5,481 bases of DNA. It comes from NAT127 sp041655035. GTDB taxonomy: Bacteria; Pseudomonadota; Gammaproteobacteria; Pseudomonadales; Porticoccaceae. The notes beneath the pieces were generated by a model. The model did no database searches and was not told where the DNA came from. It saw only the letters and a program-made list of their open reading frames with translations. The position numbers and the translations under genes were made by a program. Where the stretch lies: assembly GCA_041655035.1 (NCBI GenBank), contig JBAZCN010000188.1:1-5481 (forward strand), in the 5' to 3' direction. This document shows positions 1 to 5,036 of this stretch, in pieces. Within the stretch, counting starts at the first letter, position 1; each line of letters opens with the position of its first letter.

Positions 1-308
1 GCCAGCTCGACGACCTCGACCTGGAAAGTGCCGGCGCCGGCGCCGCTGCCCGCGGTGGCGCCCAGGGCGCTGCCGGTAACCGTGCTCTTGACTCCCTTGA
101 AAGCCTCCGCCTCACTGAGCTTGCCCGCCGCCGCCTGGAACTGGGTAAGCGCGCTCTTGAGCTTGCCGTAGGAGGATATCTTTGCCTCGTAACTGTTCTT
201 CTGCTGGGTGAGTGGCGCCAGCTTGTGGCGTTCGGCAACTTCCAGCTCGTCGAGCAGACCGTTGAGATCGAGCCCCGAACCGATACCCAGGGCGCTGATT
301 GTGGCCAT
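1..308 (-). CDS. fliD: Flagellar hook-associated protein 2 (filament cap), N-terminal part
   Basis: FliD forms the pentameric cap at the tip of the growing filament and helps flagellin subunits fold and insert after export. Only the first 102 codons are present and the gene runs off the left edge. The translation begins MATISALGIGSGLDLNGLLD, the typical FliD opening, followed by an ELEVAE segment and a KLAPLTQQKNSYEAKISSYG helix, also characteristic of the family's N-terminal D0/D1 coiled-coil region. The ATG at 306-308 is preceded by a GAGGG ribosome binding site about 5-6 nt upstream (near 314-318). A consensus sigma-28 promoter lies about 90 nt further upstream, so this gene has its own late-class promoter rather than depending on the PilZ/HD-GYP gene on the same strand. 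Export to the outside is by the flagellar type III apparatus, so no Sec signal is expected. The family call is secure; the C-terminal part cannot be judged. Confidence 0.95.
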   Translation of the reverse strand, partial: MATISALGIGSGLDLNGLLDELEVAERHKLAPLTQQKNSYEAKISSYGKLKSALTQFQAAAGKLSEAEAFKGVKSTVTGSALGATAGSGAGAGTFQVEVVEL

Positions 309-349
309 TACGTTCCCTCATCGTTGATCACTATTGTCGCCCACCCGAG

Positions 350-366
350 CGGCACCCAATGTGCCG
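350..366 (-). other. Small hairpin in fliD leader
   Basis: A perfect 6-bp stem (CGGCAC / GTGCCG) with a 5-nt loop sits in the predicted untranslated leader of fliD, between its sigma-28 promoter and the start codon. No U-tract follows it in the direction of fliD transcription, so it is not a terminator. It may be an mRNA 5' structure or chance. Confidence 0.3.
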
Positions 367-396
367 AAAAGAGTGGCTAACCATCGCTTAACCCTT

Positions 397-423
397 TTAT
401 CGGCCCGCGCCACCGGCACTTTA
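397..423 (-). promoter_or_regulatory. Sigma-28 (FliA) promoter of fliD
   Basis: On the minus strand the sequence reads TAAAGTGC (416-423), an 11-nt spacer, then GCCGATAA (397-404). This matches the enteric and pseudomonad sigma-28 consensus TAAAGTTT-N11-GCCGATAA, with a perfect -10 and perfect spacing. Transcription would start near 389-391, giving a leader of about 80 nt to the fliD ATG at 308. The location and orientation fit late-class control of the cap gene. Confidence 0.9.
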
Positions 424-460
424 GCCGCGCGTGGCGGCGGAGGCGGGTATTGGCACGTTT

Positions 461-533
461 CCATAGGGTGTGCCGACGGCAGGAGGCGCACCGCCGCAAC
501 ACGGTGCGCTTCATACTTCAGTGCACCCTATGG
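461..533. repeat. Repeat unit 1 (73 nt, internally deleted)
   Basis: This copy is nearest to fliD. It lacks 9 nt after the inner GGCGCACC arm that units 2-4 all have. Its right outer arm reads GTGCACCCTATGG, so pairing with the left arm includes two wobbles. It is followed by linker 1 (534-582). Confidence 0.88.
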
Positions 534-582
534 GATATCACCACAGCGGCGAACCCGCCTCGACGGCAAGCAGCGGCACAAG

Positions 583-664
583 CCATAGGGTGTGCCGACG
601 ACAGGAGGCGCACCAGGCGTACCGCCGCAACCCGGTGCGCTTCATTCTTCAGCACACCCTATGG
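583..664. repeat. Repeat unit 2 (82 nt, perfect outer arms)
   Basis: The outer arms CCATAGGGTGTGC and GCACACCCTATGG are perfectly complementary over 13 bp, the best outer stem in the array. It is followed by linker 2 (665-713), which differs from linker 1 by a single C-to-T change. Confidence 0.9.
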
Positions 665-713
665 GATATCACCACAGCGGCGAACCCGCCTCGACGGCAA
701 GTAGCGGCACAAG

Positions 714-795
714 CCATAGGGTGTGCCGACGGCAGGAGGCGCACCGGGTGGACCGCCGCAACCCGGCGCGCTTCATTCTTCAGCGCACCCTATGG
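714..795. repeat. Repeat unit 3 (82 nt)
   Basis: Same architecture as unit 2, with an altered centre (GGGTGGACC in place of AGGCGTACC) and an inner arm GGCGCGCTT in place of GGTGCGCTT. It is followed by linker 3 (796-844), the most diverged linker. Confidence 0.9.
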
Positions 796-844
796 GACCT
801 CGCCACAGCGGCGAACCCGCCTCGACGGCAAGTAGTGGCACAAA

Positions 845-926
845 CCATAGGGTGTGCCGACGCCAGGAGGCGCACCGGGCGTACCGCCGCAACACGGTGC
901 GCTTCATTCTTCAGCGCACCCTATGG
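845..926. repeat. Repeat unit 4 (82 nt), next to PilZ/HD-GYP stop
   Basis: This last unit is 16 nt from the stop codon of the minus-strand PilZ/HD-GYP gene, so it is the first structure transcribed after that gene. After position 926 only a few linker-like bases (GATCTCA) remain before the array ends. Confidence 0.9.
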
Positions 927-942
927 GATCTCATAGGCAAAT

Positions 943-2628
943 TTACTCTTCAGCAGCTTCCAATCCCGCCGCCACCGGCGCCCCAAGCGCCGCGAGATCC
1001 CGCCCCCTGACCACCGCGCCGGCGCCCGGCGCCTCTCCAGCCCTGGCGAGTTGCACCTCGACAGGCTGCCGATCGTCGTCCAGGCGCAACACCCAGGCCA
1101 GTTCGCCGCCCGGATAGCGCACCAGGGTGCCTACCGGCAGCGCCCCGAAGTGCTGTCGGTAGGCCTCGATCCAGTGCCGCTCATAAGCACCATCGCGGGC
1201 CAGCAGGTAGGCGTACACCGCTGCGATGTCCATCGCCTCGCCATCCCCGCGACGGCGGCCGAGGGCGTCGACCGCATCCACCACCGCCATCAACCGCGCC
1301 AATTGGTGCAGTTCGCCACTGGTTCGCCCCCGCGGATAACCGCTGCCGTCGAGCCGCTCATTGACATCGCGCACCACCGAGCGCGTCACCGCGCCGGACA
1401 ACCAGCGGCAGGCCGCCAGCCGCTCGATCATCAGTTCTTCGGCACTGCGCTGCTCTCCACGACTGCGCGGCATATCGACGGACGGCGCCGACAGATCGCC
1501 GTCGGCCAGCAGCGCCCTGCCGAGCTCATGCACCATCGCGCTGGCCATCATCGCCTTGCGCAGGGCCCGCGAAGGGCGCTGCTGGTCGGAGATATCCACC
1601 AACCGCACCGCTACCGCCAGGCAGTGGCGGAACAGCGGCGGCTGGTCGTGCAACTGCGCGGTGGCGAACAGCAGCGCCTCGCGGTCTTCGTCGAGCAACG
1701 CCAGCAGCCGGTCGGCGTGGCGCGACAACTGCGCGGAATCGATCCCGCCGCCACGCCGCAAGGTCATCAGCTGCACCCCCAGGTGCTCCGCCACATTGGC
1801 CAGCCGCCGCATCATACGGTTGCCCGGCCGGTCACCGGCGACCGGCGTCTCGCGCCGCGCCGGCGGACCAATGAACAGCGGCGAGGGCTGCAGCGCCTCG
1901 CTCTCCCCGTGGAGATAGCGCGCCGCCTCGCGCTCTACCTCCCGCACCAGAACCCACAGCTGGCGATCCTGCGCGGCGCTGATCTCGTCGAACTGCAGCC
2001 CGGCCTGGATCACCCCCTGCTCGCTGCCGACATCCAGGCGCCGCAACCGGGCGCGCAACGCCAGTGAAGTACCATCGGGAAATTGCAGCATCAACTGCAG
2101 CGGCGCCAGCCCGTCGCCAATCAGTGTCGCCGCGCCCAGCGGCAGCATGGCGAGACAACCCCCGAGGGACAGGTTCTTCAGACCGCCCACCACCTGCACT
2201 CCGTTGTGGCCGGTAACCACCACCGTCGCCGCCATGCCGAGTCGCAACTCGGCGCGAAAACTCTCCCGCCGCTGCAGGATATCGAACGCCCGCGGATAGG
2301 GGCAGAAGCCGTGAATCGCGCCGCCCGCCTCGCGATAGCCGCTCATCGTCAACTCGCAGCTGCGCAGCACGTCGCCCTGGCTGTGGGCCAGCAGGTTGAA
2401 GCTCTGCCCGCGCTTGAGCTCGGCCAGCACCTCGCGGGCCGAGCCGATATCCACCAGCAGCCACTCGCCGGGCTGCGCCGCGGTGATCACCACCGGGCGC
2501 CCGGTACAGCCCGGCCGCGCCAGCAGCAGCGAGGCGCCAGCCGGGCCCATCAGCTTCTCCAGGCACTGCGCCACCGCCTCGGGGTTGTCCACCCGGGTAA
2601 CCGACACATCTCTTTCGTGCTGCTCCAT
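943..2628 (-). CDS. YcgR-like PilZ domain protein fused to a degenerate HD-GYP domain
   Basis: A 561-aa cytoplasmic protein with no signal peptide or membrane segment. Residues about 15-115 resemble the N-terminal domain of YcgR-type flagellar brakes. Residues about 117-235 form a PilZ domain with the c-di-GMP motifs RxxxR (R121-R125) and NxSxxG (NLSLGG, 152-157). Residues about 330-495 are HD-GYP-like: H335, then HELG (367-370) where HDIGK is usual, VNE (422-424) where HHE is usual, an intact DGSGYPRG loop (427-434) and D451/D454. The tail from about 496 has the PxGTLVxYPGGE segment common after HD-GYP domains. Loss of the HD aspartate and the HH pair suggests weak or no phosphodiesterase activity. 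I infer a c-di-GMP sensor or motility regulator. The ATG at 2628 is chosen because a GAGG lies about 10 nt upstream; an in-frame TTG at 2667 would add 13 residues but has no clear ribosome binding site. A sigma-28 promoter precedes it, making it a late flagellar gene divergent from flagellin. Confidence 0.88.
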   Translation of the reverse strand: MEQHERDVSVTRVDNPEAVAQCLEKLMGPAGASLLLARPGCTGRPVVITAAQPGEWLLVDIGSAREVLAELKRGQSFNLLAHSQGDVLRSCELTMSGYREAGGAIHGFCPYPRAFDILQRRESFRAELRLGMAATVVVTGHNGVQVVGGLKNLSLGGCLAMLPLGAATLIGDGLAPLQLMLQFPDGTSLALRARLRRLDVGSEQGVIQAGLQFDEISAAQDRQLWVLVREVEREAARYLHGESEALQPSPLFIGPPARRETPVAGDRPGNRMMRRLANVAEHLGVQLMTLRRGGGIDSAQLSRHADRLLALLDEDREALLFATAQLHDQPPLFRHCLAVAVRLVDISDQQRPSRALRKAMMASAMVHELGRALLADGDLSAPSVDMPRSRGEQRSAEELMIERLAACRWLSGAVTRSVVRDVNERLDGSGYPRGRTSGELHQLARLMAVVDAVDALGRRRGDGEAMDIAAVYAYLLARDGAYERHWIEAYRQHFGALPVGTLVRYPGGELAWVLRLDDDRQPVEVQLARAGEAPGAGAVVRGRDLAALGAPVAAGLEAAEE

Positions 2629-2686
2629 GATCCAGGCGCCTCGCAACGGTGACCGACTATTCTTCAAAACCCATTTACAACAACAG

Positions 2687-2711
2687 CCGGCGCAACGAAA
2701 TCCGGCGCAAC
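2687..2711 (-). repeat. 10-bp direct repeat in PilZ/HD-GYP leader
   Basis: Two perfect copies of CCGGCGCAAC (plus-strand sense) occur at 2687-2696 and 2702-2711, spaced by 5 nt. They lie just downstream of the predicted start of transcription of the PilZ/HD-GYP gene. In the transcript they read GTTGCGCCGG. A related GTTGCGCGGAT occurs in the flagellin leader at 2890-2900. This may be a regulator or RNA-protein site, or a small duplication. Confidence 0.45.
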
Positions 2712-2722
2712 TCTGACCAGAA

Positions 2723-2749
2723 TTATCGGCGCCAGTCGCTCCCGCTTTA
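2723..2749 (-). promoter_or_regulatory. Sigma-28 (FliA) promoter of PilZ/HD-GYP gene
   Basis: On the minus strand TAAAGCGG (2742-2749) is followed by an 11-nt spacer and a perfect GCCGATAA (2723-2730). Transcription would begin near 2715-2717, giving a leader of about 87 nt to the ATG at 2628. Its spacing and -10 match the fliD and fliC promoters in this window. Confidence 0.9.
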
Positions 2750-2754
2750 ATTTA

Positions 2755-2770
2755 TTGCCGGCGCCGGCAA
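2755..2770. promoter_or_regulatory. 16-bp perfect palindrome between divergent promoters
   Basis: TTGCCGGCGCCGGCAA is a perfect palindrome 5 bp upstream of the -35 of the PilZ/HD-GYP promoter and about 70 bp upstream of the -35 of the flagellin promoter. The position would suit a dimeric regulator acting on one or both promoters. GC-rich palindromes also arise by chance in such DNA, so function is only a possibility. Confidence 0.4.
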
Positions 2771-2840
2771 GGGGAGACGAAAAAGGTGGCGAAACCGGAG
2801 AAAGGAACAAGGGGAGCAATACACGAGATTGCCGCCCCCC

Positions 2841-2867
2841 TAAAGCTGCCGCGCAAAGCGCCGATAA
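2841..2867 (+). promoter_or_regulatory. Sigma-28 (FliA) promoter of flagellin
   Basis: TAAAGCTG (2841-2848), an 11-nt spacer and a perfect GCCGATAA (2860-2867) match the sigma-28 consensus. Transcription would begin near 2873-2875, leaving a leader of about 92 nt before the flagellin ATG at 2966. No sigma-54 site was recognised upstream. Confidence 0.95.
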
Positions 2868-2889
2868 CTGGCATAACGGCGACACAGCC

Positions 2890-2957
2890 GTTGCGCGGAT
2901 GAGGCGACATCACATCGACAACCCAGCCGCGGATGGTTACCAACAACCTACAAAGGA
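2890..2957 (+). promoter_or_regulatory. Flagellin leader with three GGA motifs (possible CsrA/RsmA sites)
   Basis: The untranslated leader carries GGA at 2897-2899 and 2931-2933, and AAGGA at 2953-2957. The last is the ribosome binding site, 8 nt from the ATG. The first GGA lies in the loop of a 5-bp hairpin (2890-2894 with 2904-2908). Several GGA motifs, one covering the ribosome binding site, is the usual layout of CsrA/RsmA-controlled leaders, and this regulator controls motility in many gammaproteobacteria. The ribosome binding site is certain; control by CsrA is inferred. Confidence 0.4.
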
Positions 2958-2965
2958 CTATCACC

Positions 2966-4492
2966 ATGTCAGTCATCAATACCAACATCACTTCTCTGAT
3001 CGCACAGGGCAACCTGGGCAAGAGCCAATCAGCTCTGCAAACCTCCATGGAGCGCCTGTCCTCCGGCCTGCGCATCAACAGCGCCAAGGATGATGCGGCT
3101 GGCCAGGCTATTGCCAACCGTATGACCGCCCAGATCACTGGTCTGAACCAGGCTCAGCGCAACGCCAACGACGGTATTTCCATTGCCCAGACCGCTGAAG
3201 GTTCCTTGAACCAGGTCAATGATAACTTGCAGCGTATTCGGGAGCTGGCCGTCCAAGCCGCCAACGGCACCAACTCTCCTGACGATCTGCAGTCCATTCA
3301 GGATGAGATTGATCAACGCCTGGAAGAAATTGATCGCATCTCTGCTGAAACCAACTTCAATGGCGTTAAAGTGCTGGCCAGCGATCAAGGACTGACTATT
3401 CAGGTGGGCGCTAACGACAACGAGACCATCACTGTCAACCTGAAAGAAATCAACCGTGAAACCCTCGGCCTTGCGCACCTCGACGTTCGAGGCAGCATTG
3501 CCTCCGGTTCACTGTCAGAAGTCGCGGGCCCTCTGGTAGCAGCACAAGAAGCTACAACGGCTAAAACGGTAGCCCTTGACTTCCAGGGCGCAGCCGCTCC
3601 GACAGTCGACTTCGTGGTGGGTGACGATGGTGCTCTGTACGCCCAGGTCGGCACCGATCTATTTGCAGCGACCTATGATGCTGATACACACACTGTTTCT
3701 TACGATACAGATGGCACTGCAGCTGGTGCCACGGCTACAAGCACAACCACCTTTGTCAATGGCGGCACGCTGGTCGAGCTGTCTGATCTGGGCGATGCGG
3801 TTCATGACAATGCCGCGCCTGATCCTAGCTTCGAAGTACACCAAAATGACACCACTGGCGCCTTGGTGATCTCCGATGGAACGGACACTTGGACCGTTGG
3901 ATCAGGTGGCACCACAATTGACCTTGAAACAGGTGTAGTCACTCTCGGAACCGCAGACGCAACAGCCGTAGACACTACGACAGGTTATACACAAGTCACT
4001 AATGACGATGTTCTGACTGTGCCTGGAACTGCCGCGGTAGCCGCGGTAGAGGCTGATCTGGCCGACGTGGATGACGCGTTGGATGGCGATAACACTCTTC
4101 TCGTGGGCGAAGACGGTGCCTACTTCATCAGAAATGAAGCCGCCGATGGTAATATCACTTACTACTCAGCGACCGTTGATGATACCGATGGCAGTGTTAC
4201 CTTGGGTGCCCGTGCAAACGTTGACCCTCTGTCCACGCTGGACGCCGCTCTGAACCAGGTCGACAGCCTGCGCTCCGAGCTCGGCGCCGTTCAAAACCGC
4301 TTCGAAGACGCCATCAACAACCTCAACACCAACGCCACCAACCTGAGCGCTGCCCGTTCGCGCATCGAAGATGCCGACTACGCTGTGGAAGTAGCCAATA
4401 TGACTCGCGCGCAGATCCTGCAACAGGCTGGCGTATCTGTTTTGGCCCAGGCCAACCAGGTTCCGCAGACCGTGCTGTCCCTGCTGCGTTAA
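2966..4492 (+). CDS. fliC: Flagellin (filament structural protein)
   Basis: A 508-aa flagellin that polymerises into the filament after export by the flagellar type III apparatus. The start MSVINTNITSLIAQGNLGKS and the end LAQANQVPQTVLSLLR are the conserved D0 segments. Residues about 1-175 form N-terminal D0/D1, including RLSSGLRINSAKDDAAGQAI (30-49) and QRIRELAV at 89-96, equivalent to the TLR5-recognised stretch of Salmonella flagellin. Residues about 425-508 form C-terminal D1/D0. The central variable region (about 180-424) has two similar beta-type segments, VGDDGALYAQ near 217 and VGEDGAYFIR near 380, each followed by an aromatic/ATxD stretch. From 201 to 424 there are about 39 Asp/Glu, two Arg and no Lys; no Lys occurs after K200 in the whole protein. 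The ATG at 2966 has AAGGA 8 nt upstream; an in-frame ATG at 2933 would add 11 residues upstream of the universal flagellin start and is rejected. The symbol could also be written flaA or hag in some species. Confidence 0.97.
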   Translation: MSVINTNITSLIAQGNLGKSQSALQTSMERLSSGLRINSAKDDAAGQAIANRMTAQITGLNQAQRNANDGISIAQTAEGSLNQVNDNLQRIRELAVQAANGTNSPDDLQSIQDEIDQRLEEIDRISAETNFNGVKVLASDQGLTIQVGANDNETITVNLKEINRETLGLAHLDVRGSIASGSLSEVAGPLVAAQEATTAKTVALDFQGAAAPTVDFVVGDDGALYAQVGTDLFAATYDADTHTVSYDTDGTAAGATATSTTTFVNGGTLVELSDLGDAVHDNAAPDPSFEVHQNDTTGALVISDGTDTWTVGSGGTTIDLETGVVTLGTADATAVDTTTGYTQVTNDDVLTVPGTAAVAAVEADLADVDDALDGDNTLLVGEDGAYFIRNEAADGNITYYSATVDDTDGSVTLGARANVDPLSTLDAALNQVDSLRSELGAVQNRFEDAINNLNTNATNLSAARSRIEDADYAVEVANMTRAQILQQAGVSVLAQANQVPQTVLSLLR

Positions 4493-4522
4493 TGGCGCAA
4501 CCCCCACTCCGCTGGGTTCAAC

Positions 4523-4547
4523 GGGCGCCCTTGTGGCGCCCTTTTTT
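4523..4547 (+). terminator. Rho-independent terminator after flagellin
   Basis: A perfect 7-bp GC-rich stem (GGGCGCC / GGCGCCC) with a CTTGT loop is followed by TTTTTT. It sits 31 nt after the flagellin stop codon and only a few bases before the ribosome binding site of the next gene, so the downstream gene is either expressed by read-through or has an unrecognised promoter. Confidence 0.93.
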
Positions 4548-4563
4548 CTAAAGGATCGAGGCT

Positions 4564-4764
4564 ATGGAATGCATCCCTGCCCGTAATATCGCCGATGAGA
4601 TCGACCGGTCGCTGGACGATACTCTGGCATTGATGAGGCGGTTTGAGGACGCTGGCATGACCACTGCGATGAAAGAGGACTATCTGGTGCTTTACGATAT
4701 CTATAACCGGCTGCAGGAGCAGAAGGGGAATATTCGGGATATCGAACACCGCGCCGCGTCTTGA
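4564..4764 (+). CDS. Small acidic helical protein, unrecognised, downstream of flagellin
   Basis: A 66-aa protein I do not recognise. It is soluble in appearance, rich in Asp/Glu/Arg/Leu, and looks mostly alpha-helical, with possible helices at residues about 8-28 (DEIDRSLDDTLALMRRFEDA) and about 36-60 (EDYLVLYDIYNRLQEQKGNI). There is no signal peptide, membrane segment or cysteine pair. The ATG at 4564 has AAGGA 8 nt upstream (4551-4555), a well-placed ribosome binding site. The gene lies 71 nt after flagellin, directly behind the terminator, so low-level read-through from the very strong flagellin promoter is likely. In related bacteria this position often holds flaG or the small chaperones fliS and fliT, but I see no convincing signature of any of them. 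A flagellar accessory role is only a contextual guess. Confidence 0.7.
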   Translation: MECIPARNIADEIDRSLDDTLALMRRFEDAGMTTAMKEDYLVLYDIYNRLQEQKGNIRDIEHRAAS

Positions 4765-4822
4765 GCTTGTAGCATGAGTGTAGTGCAGCAATATCCATTC
4801 TGAGCACTGACAGGCGAGAAAT

Positions 4823-4957
4823 ATGAAAGGATCCAATCCGCCCTCAAACGCCGAGCCAGGCATTACTTTTTACTTATCGCAGCATCGTAAAAAATACCTT
4901 TTACTGAGAGACAATCATGGAAATGGAAAATTTTCACCATGGATTCCATGGCCTTAA
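4823..4957 (+). CDS. Doubtful 44-aa ORF
   Basis: An ATG at 4823 opens a 44-codon frame ending in TAA at 4955-4957. The translation starts MKGSNPPSNAEPG and ends in a Trp/Pro-rich tail. The upstream GGCGAG is a weak ribosome binding site. There is no recognisable domain, and the ORF overlaps the next micro-ORF in another frame. Likely not a gene. Confidence 0.15.
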   Translation: MKGSNPPSNAEPGITFYLSQHRKKYLLLRDNHGNGKFSPWIPWP

Positions 4958-5003
4958 TGATGAAAGATCTATAAATAGAAAATTTAAAAGGTATACCTTC
5001 TAA
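4917..5003 (+). CDS. Possible 28-aa micro-ORF
   Basis: An ATG at 4917 opens a 28-codon frame ending at the TAA at 5001-5003. The peptide begins MEMENFHHGFHG and ends with a basic stretch (NRKFKRYTF). GAGAG about 7 nt upstream could serve as a ribosome binding site. It is too short to support by sequence alone. Confidence 0.22.
   Translation: MEMENFHHGFHGLNDERSINRKFKRYTF
4988..4999. promoter_or_regulatory. 12-bp palindrome, candidate operator
   Basis: AAGGTATACCTT is perfectly symmetric. It lies 75 nt upstream of the membrane-protein gene, near a weak -10-like TATAAA (4970-4975). The placement would fit an operator for the downstream gene, but no -35 is convincing. Confidence 0.28.
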
Positions 5004-5007
5004 TGTT

Positions 5008-5036
5008 GTTAATGAGGTCAATTTGGCTTCATTAAC
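5008..5036 (+). other. 12-bp hairpin upstream of small membrane protein gene
   Basis: The arms GTTAATGAGGTC (5008-5019) and GGCTTCATTAAC (5025-5036) pair over 12 bp, with two G-U pairs and an AATTT loop. An outer TCTAA (4999-5003) / TTAGA (5043-5047) pair could extend it across an internal loop. No T-tract follows, so it is not a standard terminator. It ends 38 nt before the GTG start of the next gene and could be a leader structure or a remnant recombination site. Confidence 0.5.

Larger units (their letters stand above)
461..926. repeat. Tandem array of four double-hairpin (REP/BIME-like) repeats
   Basis: Four copies of a self-complementary unit start at 461, 583, 714 and 845. They are separated by three conserved 49-nt linkers at 534-582, 665-713 and 796-844. 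Units 2-4 are 82 nt and unit 1 is 73 nt because it lacks 9 nt in its centre. Each unit begins CCATAGGGTGTGC and ends with a near-complementary arm such as GCGCACCCTATGG. Inside are a second pair of arms, AGGCGCACC and GGTGCGCTT. The arms can pair as one long nested stem or as two adjacent hairpins, as in inverted REP doublets. Differences among copies are mostly transitions that keep G-U pairing. The array fills the space between the PilZ/HD-GYP stop codon (16 nt away) and the fliD promoter. It is probably non-coding, because the 122- and 131-nt periods shift the reading frame. REP elements in other bacteria stabilise mRNA ends, stop transcription or bind DNA gyrase; which applies here is unknown. 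Confidence 0.93.

Noticed and set aside
461..926. CRISPR array
   Set aside because: Units are 73-82 nt with long internal pairing, and the 49-nt intervals between them are near-identical rather than unique. No cas genes are present.
334..1117. Series of overlapping plus-strand ORFs across the repeat array
   Set aside because: They repeat the same peptide in different frames because the 122- and 131-nt periods are not multiples of three. They have no consistent ribosome binding sites, and the array has conserved RNA pairing instead.
1051..2067. 338-aa plus-strand ORF
   Set aside because: It lies entirely antisense to the PilZ/HD-GYP gene in high-GC DNA, is His/Gln/Arg-rich with no domain, and is a typical shadow frame.
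2629..2667. Alternative TTG start adding 13 residues to the PilZ/HD-GYP protein
   Set aside because: No ribosome binding site precedes it, while the ATG at 2628 has GAGG upstream.
2657..2674. Five-codon upstream ORF (MGFEE) in the PilZ/HD-GYP leader
   Set aside because: It lacks a ribosome binding site and is likely chance.
4589..4596. GCCGAT-type sigma-28 -10 inside the 66-aa gene
   Set aside because: The sequence is GCCGATGA and no TAAAG lies 11 nt further upstream.
4489..4863. 124-aa minus-strand ORF
   Set aside because: It is antisense to the 66-aa gene and the flagellin terminator. The plus-strand gene has the better ribosome binding site and a more normal composition.
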